The notes beneath the pieces are model-generated. The model was not told the DNA's origin and searched no databases. It was given only the letters and a program-made list of their open reading frames with translations. This document shows, in pieces, positions 16,272 through 24,669 of a stretch of DNA of 64,000 bases (the first letter of the stretch is position 1; the number at the start of each line of letters is the position of its first letter). The translations under genes were made by a program, and so were the position numbers. The stretch lies in contig JAZSFX010000020.1 of the NCBI GenBank assembly GCA_045532455.1, positions 1-64,000 on the forward strand. The letters are read 5' to 3'. The stretch is from Ornithomonoglobus_A sp045532455. Its GTDB lineage: Bacteria > Bacillota > Clostridia > UBA1381.

Positions 16272-16732
16272 TAAAAGAATGCCCAAAAACCCAAAAATCC
16301 GACAATAAAGCTTTGTAAGACAATCTGTATAATAAACAGCAAAGGAACTATAATAAAGAACTTTGCTTTTTTTGTTTTATGCCGAAAACCAAGCATACCC
16401 ATAAAACCACCTATTGCTCCGCCAAAAAAGCACATTTTTATAAGCTTACTCTCGCTTATGCGTTGCCTATTTCTTTTTGCTTTACCCTTGTCTGAACCGA
16501 ACATACAGAATGTTATAATATTAATCGTAACAAAAAAGAGGGCAACTATAACAAATAAAACAAGATTAATAATGCGGTTGGAAAAAATCCTCATAACCGA
16601 CGGTAATGCAGGCAAGATAACATTTTGCATATAGGTGTATATACTCTCACCCGCATACTTTGCGCCCTCCCAGATATATGTCCACATTGTCAACAAAAAT
16701 GAGCCAATGTTTTCCCAAATATTATCCGACAT
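16268..16732 (-). CDS. Membrane protein with C-terminal DUF1294
   Basis: A 154-residue integral membrane protein. A hydrophilic/amphipathic N-terminal part (1-45) precedes a transmembrane segment (about 52-78), then a DUF1294 region with the conserved RISESKLIKMCFFGGAIGG and GFRHKTKKAKF motifs and two further hydrophobic segments. DUF1294 is normally a stand-alone protein of about 90 aa; the extra N-terminal 60 residues are unusual. No function is established for the family. Confidence 0.75.
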   Translation of the reverse strand: MSDNIWENIGSFLLTMWTYIWEGAKYAGESIYTYMQNVILPALPSVMRIFSNRIINLVLFVIVALFFVTINIITFCMFGSDKGKAKRNRQRISESKLIKMCFFGGAIGGFMGMLGFRHKTKKAKFFIIVPLLFIIQIVLQSFIVGFLGFWAFFY

Positions 16733-16766
16733 TTTTTCTCTAATCCTCCATATATTTTACTCATTG

Positions 16767-16795
16767 ATTGTACCATAATGAGTGTTGTTTGTCAA
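16767..16795 (-). promoter_or_regulatory. Sigma-A promoter of the DUF1294 gene
   Basis: Minus-strand TTGACA (16795-16790), 17-bp spacer, TACAAT (16772-16767), 35-60 bp upstream of the ATG at 16732. Confidence 0.8.
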
Positions 16796-16803
16796 ATGAT
16801 TTA

Positions 16804-19380
16804 TCAGTCTAAAAACCCGTTTATTTCTCTGTTTACGTCTTCAATTTCTTTCTTGAACGCATCAGCCGACATTCTCAGCGCACCGTTTGCAAGAATTATA
16901 ATCTGCTCGAGGTTATCTGATGTTGCAACTCTTACCCTGTGCTTTTTGCCAAGCTCATGTGTAACTTTTTCGATATACATATCTGCAGTTTCGGCTTCTT
17001 TTGTGTAAACAACGCTTATGTTACTTATTTTTTCCACCTCGCGCACATTACCCTTAACCTTGTACGCGTCAAAAACAAGAATAACCTCACATTCTTTATA
17101 GCCCTGATAGTTACAGAGTATATTTATAAGCATATTACGCGCTAAATCGAGATTGTCCTTTGAGATTGCCTTTAACTCGTCCCAAGCAAAAATTATATTA
17201 TATCCGTCTACCAGCAGATACTCCTTACCTTGAATATTCGGTTTTGCCCTGTGTTGCTTTACATTTGACGACGATACGGGTTTTTTTGTGTATATTATTT
17301 CTTCGCTTCTTCTTTTTACAGGTCCGTAAATGCTCTCAAAAATTCTTAAAAGCTCTTTATCCTCGGCAACTCCGTCTTCGTATTTTGTTGTTTTCTGGAT
17401 AACGGTTTTGTTTTCTTCCTCTGCCTTTTCCTCAAAGCTTATTCCCGTATCTATGTGCATATAATCGCGTACTTTGTCCCACTTAACAACAAAGCCTGCA
17501 CCGTGAGAGCAAAATACCGAGTCGGCACTGTTTTCTAAATCACTGTCGCTATCGTAGCCCGTTTCTTCTATAACCTCCTCGCTGTTATGACACTCCTCAT
17601 AACCGCAAACCGAGCAAAAAAGCTTGCCTTTGCCTCTTGTAAACCCTGTAAGCTCGGTGTGATAACCACGCATTTTGCAAACAGGCGCTTTGCCCGAAAT
17701 ATACGACATTTCACCGTCTGTACGCGGTCCGTCAAAACTCCCGCCCATTTGAGTAATATCCGTCATTATACGACCGATATTTTCCGACGGTGCTTCGATT
17801 TTATATTCATACCATGGCTCTAAAATCACACTTTGTGCACACTTTAATCCTTGCCTTAATGCCCTGTAGGTTGCCTGACGGAAATCTCCACCCTCTGTAT
17901 GCTTCTGGTGTGCTCTGCCTGCAATAAGTGTTATTTTCATATCAGTTATGGGCGAGCCGGTTAATACACCAAGATGGTCCTTTTCCTCAAGATGTGTCAG
18001 AATAAGTCTTTGCCAGTTTCTGTCTAATGTATCAGCAGGGCAATCTGTTTCAAAACGTATGCCCTCTCCCCTTTTTAACGGTTCGAGAAGAAGATGCACC
18101 TCTGCATAGTGCTTTAGTGGCTCATAGTGTCCCACTCCCTCAACGGGCGAGGCAATAGTTTCTTTGTATGCTATTTTGCCCTGACCAAAATCTATGTCCA
18201 TTCCAAAACGTTCCAATGCTATTCGTTTTAGTATATCAATTTGTATTTCGCCCATCACCTGCGCGTGAATTTCCCCAAGTCTTTCGTTCCATACAATGTG
18301 AAGAAGCGGGTCTTCTTCCTCTAATTTGCGAAGATTTGTAAGTGCACTATGAATATCTATATCATCATTTAAAATTATACTGTACGATAAAACAGGCTCA
18401 AGTAACGGAATGTCTGCATCATTTTCAAAGCCTAAACCTTCACCTGGATATGTTTTTGAAAGTCCCGTTACTGCACAGACCTCACCGGGATATGCCACCT
18501 CGGTGATTTTATATTTTGCACCCGAATAAAGCCTTATGGAATTCACCTTTTCGGACCACGCATCACGCGTGTTTTCCTTGTCCGACAACAGCGACTTTAC
18601 CTTTAGTGTACCGCCCGTAATTTTAAGATGGGTAAGCCTTTCACCCTGCGCGTCCTCCGATATTTTAAACACTCTTGCACCAAAGCGCTCATCTGCAACG
18701 GGTGCTTTTGTGTACTCATCAAGACACTTTAAAAACTCCATCACTCCGTCGGTTTTCAGTGCCGAGCCAAAAAAGCACGGAAATATCTTACGTGAGGTGA
18801 TAGCGCTTCTTATATCCTTATCCGAAACAGTACCATTTTCGAGAAATGAATTCATAATAGCTTCGTCGCACATTGCAACACTTTCAAAAAAATCAGTACT
18901 TTTTCTGTCGCAAGAGAAATCTATGCACTCACTGCCAAGCCTTGAGTGAAGCTCACCCATAAGCGTCTGGGGTGTGAAGTGCGAAATATCCATTTTATTT
19001 ATGAATATAAATGTGGGGACATTGTAGCGCTCTAATAGCTTCCATAATGTTTCGGTATGGTTTTGTATACCCCCTGTTCCGCTTATTACGAGGATTGCAT
19101 AGTCAAGTGTATGCAACACTCTCTCCGTTTCGGCAGAGAAATCAATGTGCCCCGGAGTATCCAATAACGTAAAATCGGTATTTGCATACGAAAAAAGAGC
19201 CTGCTTTGAAAATATGGTTATACCACGTTCACGCTCTATTTCGTGTGTATCTAAAAAAGCATCGCAATGGTCGACTCTGCCAAGCTTTCTGAGTTGTCCG
19301 CTCTTGTATAGAATACTCTCGCAAAGAGTTGTTTTTCCCGAGTCAACGTGTGCTAATATACCAACTACAAGCCTTTTCAT
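16804..19380 (-). CDS. Tet(M)-like translational GTPase fused to a Rae1/YacP NYN endoribonuclease domain
   Basis: An 858-residue two-part protein. Residues 1 to about 640 form an EF-G/Tet(M)-type ribosomal GTPase: P-loop AHVDSGKTT, switch I RERGITI, DTPGHIDF, NKMD, then domains II-V with the GYEECHNSEEVI segment seen at the C-terminus of ribosomal-protection proteins. An acidic, cysteine-containing linker follows. Residues 719-858 are a complete NYN nuclease domain (LLVDGYNIIFAWDELK, VFDAYKVKG, ETADMYIEK, VATSDNLEQ) with the acidic residues of Rae1/YacP, which in Bacillus cleaves mRNA in the ribosomal A site. Tetracycline resistance should not be assumed. It has its own promoter and no resistance genes nearby. 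Confidence 0.9.
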   Translation of the reverse strand: MKRLVVGILAHVDSGKTTLCESILYKSGQLRKLGRVDHCDAFLDTHEIERERGITIFSKQALFSYANTDFTLLDTPGHIDFSAETERVLHTLDYAILVISGTGGIQNHTETLWKLLERYNVPTFIFINKMDISHFTPQTLMGELHSRLGSECIDFSCDRKSTDFFESVAMCDEAIMNSFLENGTVSDKDIRSAITSRKIFPCFFGSALKTDGVMEFLKCLDEYTKAPVADERFGARVFKISEDAQGERLTHLKITGGTLKVKSLLSDKENTRDAWSEKVNSIRLYSGAKYKITEVAYPGEVCAVTGLSKTYPGEGLGFENDADIPLLEPVLSYSIILNDDIDIHSALTNLRKLEEEDPLLHIVWNERLGEIHAQVMGEIQIDILKRIALERFGMDIDFGQGKIAYKETIASPVEGVGHYEPLKHYAEVHLLLEPLKRGEGIRFETDCPADTLDRNWQRLILTHLEEKDHLGVLTGSPITDMKITLIAGRAHQKHTEGGDFRQATYRALRQGLKCAQSVILEPWYEYKIEAPSENIGRIMTDITQMGGSFDGPRTDGEMSYISGKAPVCKMRGYHTELTGFTRGKGKLFCSVCGYEECHNSEEVIEETGYDSDSDLENSADSVFCSHGAGFVVKWDKVRDYMHIDTGISFEEKAEEENKTVIQKTTKYEDGVAEDKELLRIFESIYGPVKRRSEEIIYTKKPVSSSNVKQHRAKPNIQGKEYLLVDGYNIIFAWDELKAISKDNLDLARNMLINILCNYQGYKECEVILVFDAYKVKGNVREVEKISNISVVYTKEAETADMYIEKVTHELGKKHRVRVATSDNLEQIIILANGALRMSADAFKKEIEDVNREINGFLD

Positions 19381-19408
19381 TACTGCCTCCTATACGTTAT
19401 TCTCTTAA

Positions 19409-19437
19409 ATATTAACATAAATATCTTGCATTGTCAA
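19409..19437 (-). promoter_or_regulatory. Sigma-A promoter of the GTPase-nuclease gene
   Basis: Minus-strand TTGACA (19437-19432), 17-bp spacer, TAATAT (19414-19409). GGAGG lies 5-9 nt before the ATG at 19380, leaving a leader of only about 25 nt with no attenuator, unlike tet(M) itself. Confidence 0.75.
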
Positions 19438-19465
19438 TTATATAAGCCATTTAACATACATACAA

Positions 19466-19499
19466 AAAATACTCCCCAATATTTTGTGGGGAGTATTTT
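19466..19499 (-). terminator. Terminator of ireB
   Basis: Stem AAAATACTCCCCA/TGGGGAGTATTTT (13 bp) with an 8-nt loop; on the minus strand it is followed by TTTTTTG. It lies 20 bp after the ireB stop and upstream of the next minus-strand promoter. Confidence 0.85.
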
Positions 19500-19519
19500 A
19501 AATTGCATATAAAATAAAA

Positions 19520-19771
19520 TCAAAGCTTTTCGAGATACGATTTTGTCAGCTCTTCTAAAAGTTCGTCTCTTTCGATTTTTACGATAAGGTTTCTTGCTCC
19601 GTTATAGCTTGTTATGTAGGTAGGGTCTCCGGACAAAATGTATCCGACTATCTGGCTTATCGGGTCATATCCCTTAACTTTCAGCGCTTCGTAAACCTGT
19701 TTTATAACATCGCTCACTTCAATGTCATTAGCGTTGCCAAGCTTGATTTTCATTGTCTCGCCAAAATCCAT
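19520..19771 (-). CDS. ireB: IreB family regulatory phosphoprotein (UPF0297)
   Basis: Small cytoplasmic protein; in Enterococcus IreB is phosphorylated by the PASTA kinase IreK and modulates cephalosporin resistance. The 83-residue sequence has the family core VYEALKVKGYDPISQIVGYILSGDPTYITS (about residues 26-55, position only) and the NARNLI-like GARNLIVKIERDELLEEL end. In most Firmicutes it is grouped with alaS, ruvX and a DUF1292 gene; here it stands alone between its own promoter and terminator. Confidence 0.92.
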   Translation of the reverse strand: MDFGETMKIKLGNANDIEVSDVIKQVYEALKVKGYDPISQIVGYILSGDPTYITSYNGARNLIVKIERDELLEELTKSYLEKL

Positions 19772-19824
19772 AGTATATTACCTCCGTTCCTGCAAGCATA
19801 CATAAATAACGCTTACATACTAAT

Positions 19825-19853
19825 ATAATATTACATTTTGACGAAAAAATCAA
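19825..19853 (-). promoter_or_regulatory. Promoter of ireB
   Basis: Minus-strand TTGATT (19853-19848), 17-bp spacer, TATTAT (19830-19825). The rest of the 300-bp divergent gap toward rnr (19854-20006) is AT-rich with no gene or clear structure. Confidence 0.65.
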
Positions 19854-20006
19854 GACTATTTTAAAAAAATATTAAATTGCCAAAAAATAACCTCAAAAAA
19901 TTGCAATATATAAGAAATTATGCATAAATTTTCTCCTTATTTTCAGCTAAAAGCGCATATATATCCACCCAAAATTGCAAACTATATAAAAGAATATTTT
20001 CAAATA

Positions 20007-20035
20007 TTGCTTTTTTAATTAAAATAATGTATAAT
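20007..20035 (+). promoter_or_regulatory. Sigma-A promoter of rnr
   Basis: TTGCTT (20007-20012), 17-bp spacer, TATAAT (20030-20035), with the rnr ATG 37 nt further on. Confidence 0.8.
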
Positions 20036-20071
20036 ATTGTTAGAATTTAAAAACGTTCACAGAGGGTTATA

Positions 20072-22336
20072 ATGGATAGAAAGCAAAGAATTTACGAATA
20101 TATAAAATCAGAAAATTACATTCCAATGTCATCACAAAACCTGATGATTATGCTTGACGTACCAAAAAATGATACCGATGAATTCACAAAGATCCTTGAC
20201 GAGCTTTGTGTTGAGGGCAAGATATTTTTAACAAAGCAAAAGAAATATATGGCTATAACCTCTGGTTGTGCAACAGTAAGCGGAACACTCGACTGTGCCA
20301 TAAGCGGTTTTTTTGGTTTCCTTATTCCCGACGATAAAAACGAAGAAAAGGTATTTATTCCGGGCATAAAGCATCAGGGCGCATTGCACGGAGACAGAGT
20401 TCTTGTAGGCATTGAAAACGCACAAAAAGGCTCGGATATTTCACGCGAGGGCATTGTTTTACGTATATTAGAACGAAAAAACGAGATTTTAACAGGAGTA
20501 ATTACTGATAAGCGAAAGAGCGGATATTTTGTGGTAAAGCCTGACAATGCAAGGATATATTCGCACATTTATATTGCACCCGAGGATATGAACAGTGCCC
20601 AGATTGACGACAGAGTTTCACTGCGCATAACACACTACGGCAAAAACCACGACGTATTTGGTGCAGTTGAGGTTATACTTGGAAAAAGCGACTCACTAAA
20701 GGGTTTGATTGAGGCTATTATAATATCGCACAACATAAAGCAGGAATTTGATGACCAAACAATACGAGAAGCCTTAAAATCTCCCCAGGAAATCACCGAC
20801 GGGGACACTAAAAACAGAGTTGATTTAAGGGATAAGCTGATTTTTACCATTGACGGAGATGACGCACGCGATTTTGACGATGCGGTATCTTTGGACATAC
20901 TACCAAACGGCAACTTTGCATTGGGTGTGCATATTGCAGACGTAACACATTACGTAAAGATGGGCACTGCACTTGATAACGAGGCATTTTTGCGTGGTAC
21001 AAGCGTGTATCTTGCAGACCGCGTTATTCCTATGCTCCCCCAGAGACTTTCTAACGGAATATGCTCGCTTAATCCTCACGTTGACCGCCTTACTCTTTCT
21101 GTAACAATGGAAATAGATAAGAGCGGCAATGTTGTTTCGCACCGTTTGGAAAACACGGTTATAAATTCAAAGGAAAGAATGACATACAACAATGCAAACG
21201 CCATTCTTGACGGGGACACTAAACTATGTGATGCATATTCGCATATTGTTCCAACACTTCAAAAAATGGCAGAGCTTGCAAAAATTTTAGAAAATAAGCG
21301 CGATAAGCGCGGTGCAATTCAGTTTGATTTTCCCGAAACACAGATTATATGCAACGAATTTGGCAAGCCTGTTGATATAAAAAAATCAGAGCGCGGTGCT
21401 TCTAACAAGATAATAGAGGAATTTATGCTATGTGCAAACGAAACTGTTGCAGAATATGCATTCTGGGCAGATATACCGTTTGTATACAGAGTTCACGAGT
21501 CTCCGTCGGAGGAGAAACTGAATGCTTTTAATAGCTTTATAAAACCGTTCGGATTATCTCTTAAGGCAAGATATAGCGACGAAAACCCACTGCACCCAAA
21601 GGAATTACAAAAGGTGCTTGAGGAGGCTTTGGGGACACCCGAGGAAAATATGATTGCAATGACAATGCTCCGTTCGCTTATGAAAGCGGAATACAAAACA
21701 CAAAACCTCGGTCATTTTGGCCTGGCGGCAAGGTATTATTGTCATTTTACATCACCAATACGAAGATACCCCGACCTCACAATACATCGTATTTTAAAGA
21801 GCTTTATTGATGGCAAAGATACTTCCCAATACGTTCAATTTGTATCAGACAGTGCACATCATTCAAGTGAAACGGAATTAACTGCTGAATATGCCGAGCG
21901 CGACGTTGATGACCTTATGAAAGCTGCATATATGAGTATGAATATAGGTAAAAGCTACGATGGCGTTATACGTCATTTAAGTAATTCGGGAATATTTGTG
22001 GAGCTTGAAAACAGTGTTGAGGGCTTTATTGCAGTTGAGAATTTAACAGATGATTATTACGATTATAATAAAGACAGCTTTATGCTTAAGGGAAGACACA
22101 CCTCAAACGAATTTCGAATAGGCGATTTGGTATGTGTTACTCTAATGCGCTCCGATATTGTAACAAGGCGCATTGACCTTGTTCTCGAACAAGATGCAAC
22201 CGGTAAAATGTTCGAAAAATTCCGCAAAAAAGACAAGGCGCAAAGTCTTATTGATAAAAATAAAAAGAGCAGACAAAAATCATCATCACAAAGAAGAAAA
22301 TTTGTTAAAAAGGGCAGGAAAAATCACAATGGATAA
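20072..22336 (+). CDS. rnr: Ribonuclease R
   Basis: Processive 3'-5' exoribonuclease degrading structured RNA, acting with trans-translation in many bacteria. The 754-residue protein has an N-terminal winged-helix region, cold-shock domains (about 65-215), the RNB catalytic domain with DGDDARDFDDAVSL (about 261-274, the metal-binding aspartates intact), an S1 domain (about 625-710, MNIGKSYDGVIRHLSNSGIF) and a lysine/arginine-rich tail. In many Firmicutes rnr is followed by smpB; here it overlaps a methyltransferase gene by 8 bp instead. Confidence 0.96.
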   Translation: MDRKQRIYEYIKSENYIPMSSQNLMIMLDVPKNDTDEFTKILDELCVEGKIFLTKQKKYMAITSGCATVSGTLDCAISGFFGFLIPDDKNEEKVFIPGIKHQGALHGDRVLVGIENAQKGSDISREGIVLRILERKNEILTGVITDKRKSGYFVVKPDNARIYSHIYIAPEDMNSAQIDDRVSLRITHYGKNHDVFGAVEVILGKSDSLKGLIEAIIISHNIKQEFDDQTIREALKSPQEITDGDTKNRVDLRDKLIFTIDGDDARDFDDAVSLDILPNGNFALGVHIADVTHYVKMGTALDNEAFLRGTSVYLADRVIPMLPQRLSNGICSLNPHVDRLTLSVTMEIDKSGNVVSHRLENTVINSKERMTYNNANAILDGDTKLCDAYSHIVPTLQKMAELAKILENKRDKRGAIQFDFPETQIICNEFGKPVDIKKSERGASNKIIEEFMLCANETVAEYAFWADIPFVYRVHESPSEEKLNAFNSFIKPFGLSLKARYSDENPLHPKELQKVLEEALGTPEENMIAMTMLRSLMKAEYKTQNLGHFGLAARYYCHFTSPIRRYPDLTIHRILKSFIDGKDTSQYVQFVSDSAHHSSETELTAEYAERDVDDLMKAAYMSMNIGKSYDGVIRHLSNSGIFVELENSVEGFIAVENLTDDYYDYNKDSFMLKGRHTSNEFRIGDLVCVTLMRSDIVTRRIDLVLEQDATGKMFEKFRKKDKAQSLIDKNKKSRQKSSSQRRKFVKKGRKNHNG

Positions 22337-23468
22337 ATTTGAAATTATTGTTCCTACGTTATTTGGTCTTGAGGCATTCACCGCACGTGAGGTACGTCGT
22401 TTAGGCTACGAAACCACAAGCGTAACCGACGGGCGCGTTACGTTTATGGGCGATTATATGGCAATATGCCGCGCTAATATGTGGCTCAGAACAGGAGAAA
22501 GAGTCTTAATAAAAATAGCTGAGTTCAAGGCAGAGAGCTTTGAGGAGCTTTTCGAAAAAACCACGGCGCTTAATTGGAGCAGATGGATTTTAAAGGACAG
22601 TGCTTTTCCTGTTAAGGGGCACTGTCTAAAATCAAAGCTTGCAAGTGTCAGGGACTGTCAGGCAATAATTAAAAAGGCAGTGGCAAACAGCCTTTCTAAA
22701 AGCTATGGTATAGAGTGGTTAAGTGAAGACCATGCAATGTACCGTATACAGTTTTCCATTCAGAAAGATATTGTTACGCTTATGATTGACACATCGGGAG
22801 AGCCATTGCACAAGCGCGGTTACAGACAACTTTCCAATTTAGCACCGTTACGCGAAACCATTGCTTCTGCCATGGTAATGATGAGTTTTTGGAAATATGA
22901 GTATCCCTTGTGCGACCCGTTCTGCGGAAGCGGAACAATACCCATAGAAGCAGCTATGATAAAAAAGAATATTGCCCCCGGTACGAACAGACGCTTTGCC
23001 GCCAATGACTTTGAACAAATAAGTTCAAAAATGTGGGATGACGCTTTGTTTGAAGCAAAGGATTTAATAAAAGATATTCCGCTTGAAATTTATGCTTATG
23101 ACATCGACAAAAAAACAACAGAGCTTGCACGCGAAAATTGCATAAAAGCAGGTGTTGGCGACTACATAAGAGTAGAGCACTCTGATGCAACAAAGATTGC
23201 ATTTGATAAAGCATACGGAACAATTATATGTAATCCCCCATATGGCGAGCGCCTTGGCGAAAAGAAAGAGTGCGAGGCCCTGTATCGCGAAATTGGTAAA
23301 AACTTTTCAAATCTTGATGAGTGGAATTATTATATTCTTACCTCAAACGAGGAGTTTGAATTGTTGTTTGGTAAAAAAGCGGATAAAAAGAGGAAGATAT
23401 ATAATGGTATGATAAAATGCAATATATATCAGTATTTTGGCGCAAAGCCACCAAGAAATGATAATTAA
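22329..23468 (+). CDS. THUMP-domain class I SAM-dependent RNA methyltransferase (RlmL/YpsC type)
   Basis: Predicted rRNA methyltransferase of 379 aa. The start at 22329 (MDKFEIIVPTLFGLEAFTAR) lies inside the rnr end; the longer upstream frame only shadows the basic tail of rnr. An N-terminal ferredoxin-like plus THUMP region (about 1-155) is followed by a Rossmann methyltransferase with DPFCGSGTIPIEAA (about 196) and the adenine/guanine N-methylation motif NPPYGERL (about 301). Relatives of the E. coli RlmL N-terminal half make m2G in 23S rRNA; the exact site is not known here. Overlap implies coupling to rnr. Confidence 0.9.
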   Translation: MDKFEIIVPTLFGLEAFTAREVRRLGYETTSVTDGRVTFMGDYMAICRANMWLRTGERVLIKIAEFKAESFEELFEKTTALNWSRWILKDSAFPVKGHCLKSKLASVRDCQAIIKKAVANSLSKSYGIEWLSEDHAMYRIQFSIQKDIVTLMIDTSGEPLHKRGYRQLSNLAPLRETIASAMVMMSFWKYEYPLCDPFCGSGTIPIEAAMIKKNIAPGTNRRFAANDFEQISSKMWDDALFEAKDLIKDIPLEIYAYDIDKKTTELARENCIKAGVGDYIRVEHSDATKIAFDKAYGTIICNPPYGERLGEKKECEALYREIGKNFSNLDEWNYYILTSNEEFELLFGKKADKKRKIYNGMIKCNIYQYFGAKPPRNDN

Positions 23469-23486
23469 ATATGGTTGTTAATTATA

Positions 23487-23587
23487 AGCAAAAAAGGACA
23501 GTGTATATAAATTCTATTGCTCAAACAGACAAATCCTGTGGATTTGAAACTCGCAATATCAAATTTATATACACTGCCCTTTTTGCT
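23487..23587 (+). repeat. Palindromic repeat element, copy A
   Basis: A 101-bp element whose ends AGCAAAAAAGG and CC(C)TTTTTGCT pair, followed inward by CAGTGTATATAAATT/AATTTATATACACTG, ATTGC/GCAAT and CAAATCC/GGATTTG. The core reads TTGCTCAAACAGA and AAACTCGCAATATC on the plus strand and recurs in copies B, C and D. It fills the space between two convergent genes, 18 nt after the methyltransferase stop and 14 nt from the patatin stop. Runs of five or six T at both ends would let it terminate transcription from both directions. Confidence 0.9.
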
Positions 23588-23601
23588 AATAAATAATTTC
23601 T

Positions 23602-24450
23602 TTATTGTTTCATATATTCCTTTAATTTTTCTAAAATATTATTTGCATCATATCTGCCTAACTGATAAATTTCTTCGAGCTTTTGGGGGTCTTTTTCAAC
23701 AACACCAATTTCGATAGGTCTTGAGGGTTGTATAACAAATACCCTGCCACACTCCTGCTGCGCCTTTATATACTCTAATGTCTTATTATACATTATGTGC
23801 CTCTGTGCCATTGCATTTATCATATTAGGATATTTTTTGAGTGCAACTTTAACAACGGGCAAAAGTGAATTTTTCTTTTTCTGATAGCCTGCATGCTGAG
23901 TAAGAACAACTACATTCTTTTCATAGCCCAGACTTTGCGCAAATTTTATGGGTATAGAGTCGGAAATACCACCATCTGCAAGCACTAAATCTTTAATATA
24001 CACGGGTTTGAAAGCAAGCGGAAGTGCTGATGATGCCCGAAACCACTGCAAGTCCTCCTTACCACCGTCGTAGCACTTGTGATAAACAGGCTTTCCCGTA
24101 TTCATATCCGTACACACTACATAAAAATCCATTTTATTGTTCTTGAATGTTTCGTTATCGAACACGTCAAGCTCGTTTGGAAGTATGTTGTAGCAAAAAT
24201 CCTCGCCATACAAATTACCCGTTCTTATCCACGAAGAAAAACTCACGTAGCGTTTGTCGGTACAGTATTTTTTGTTGTAGCGTATTGTTCTGCCTATCTG
24301 GTGCGATTTATAATTGCAGCCAAAAACTGCACCGGCACTAACGCCCACCGCGCCATCAAAGACAATATCATTTTCCATTAAAACGTCGGTAACTCCTGCG
24401 GTATACATACCGCGCATTGAGCCACCCTCCATAACTAATCCAATTTTCAT
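23602..24450 (-). CDS. Patatin-like phospholipase
   Basis: Predicted serine lipid acyl hydrolase of 282 aa. It has the patatin oxyanion loop EGGSMRGMYTAG (near residue 9), the nucleophile elbow GVSAGAVFG (Ser about 39) and the catalytic Asp in the DGG motif LADGGISDSIPIKFA (about 167), so the Ser-Asp dyad is intact. No signal peptide; similar to bacterial YjjU-type proteins of unknown physiological substrate. It is the last gene of a three-gene operon with the CCA-enzyme homologue and a small Cys-rich protein (6-nt gap). Confidence 0.9.
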   Translation of the reverse strand: MKIGLVMEGGSMRGMYTAGVTDVLMENDIVFDGAVGVSAGAVFGCNYKSHQIGRTIRYNKKYCTDKRYVSFSSWIRTGNLYGEDFCYNILPNELDVFDNETFKNNKMDFYVVCTDMNTGKPVYHKCYDGGKEDLQWFRASSALPLAFKPVYIKDLVLADGGISDSIPIKFAQSLGYEKNVVVLTQHAGYQKKKNSLLPVVKVALKKYPNMINAMAQRHIMYNKTLEYIKAQQECGRVFVIQPSRPIEIGVVEKDPQKLEEIYQLGRYDANNILEKLKEYMKQ

Positions 24451-24456
24451 ATCGTT

Positions 24457-24654
24457 TTACTCCTGTATCTGTTCCTTTATGTACGGGTTAAGACATCTTA
24501 AATTTGTGCAGGTATAGCCAATGGCATTATATCTGCATTCTGCCTCAACCTGATTACAGTTATCGCACAAACTCATTTGTCCCTTTGTAACAGGAATTAC
24601 TACATAACTGTTTTTATTTAAAAGCGCTATGGCTTCTTGTATTTCCTTTTCCAT
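24457..24654 (-). CDS. Small cysteine-rich protein, unknown function
   Basis: A 65-residue protein I do not recognise. The N-terminal half (MEKEIQEAIALLNKNSYVVI) looks helical; the C-terminal half has five cysteines (C30, C33, C40, C49, C54) beginning with CDNC, a plausible metal-binding knuckle. No membrane segment or signal. It lies 15 nt after the CCA-enzyme homologue and 6 nt before the patatin gene on the same strand, with a purine-rich site before the ATG, so it is very likely translated. Confidence 0.65.
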   Translation of the reverse strand: MEKEIQEAIALLNKNSYVVIPVTKGQMSLCDNCNQVEAECRYNAIGYTCTNLRCLNPYIKEQIQE

Positions 24655-24669
24655 TTACGTTCCTTTCGT

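Noticed and set aside
16804..19380. Tetracycline-resistance gene.
   Set aside because: The GTPase is Tet(M)-like, but it is fused to a nuclease domain, has no attenuator leader or mobile-element context, and sits in core chromosome. Resistance cannot be claimed.
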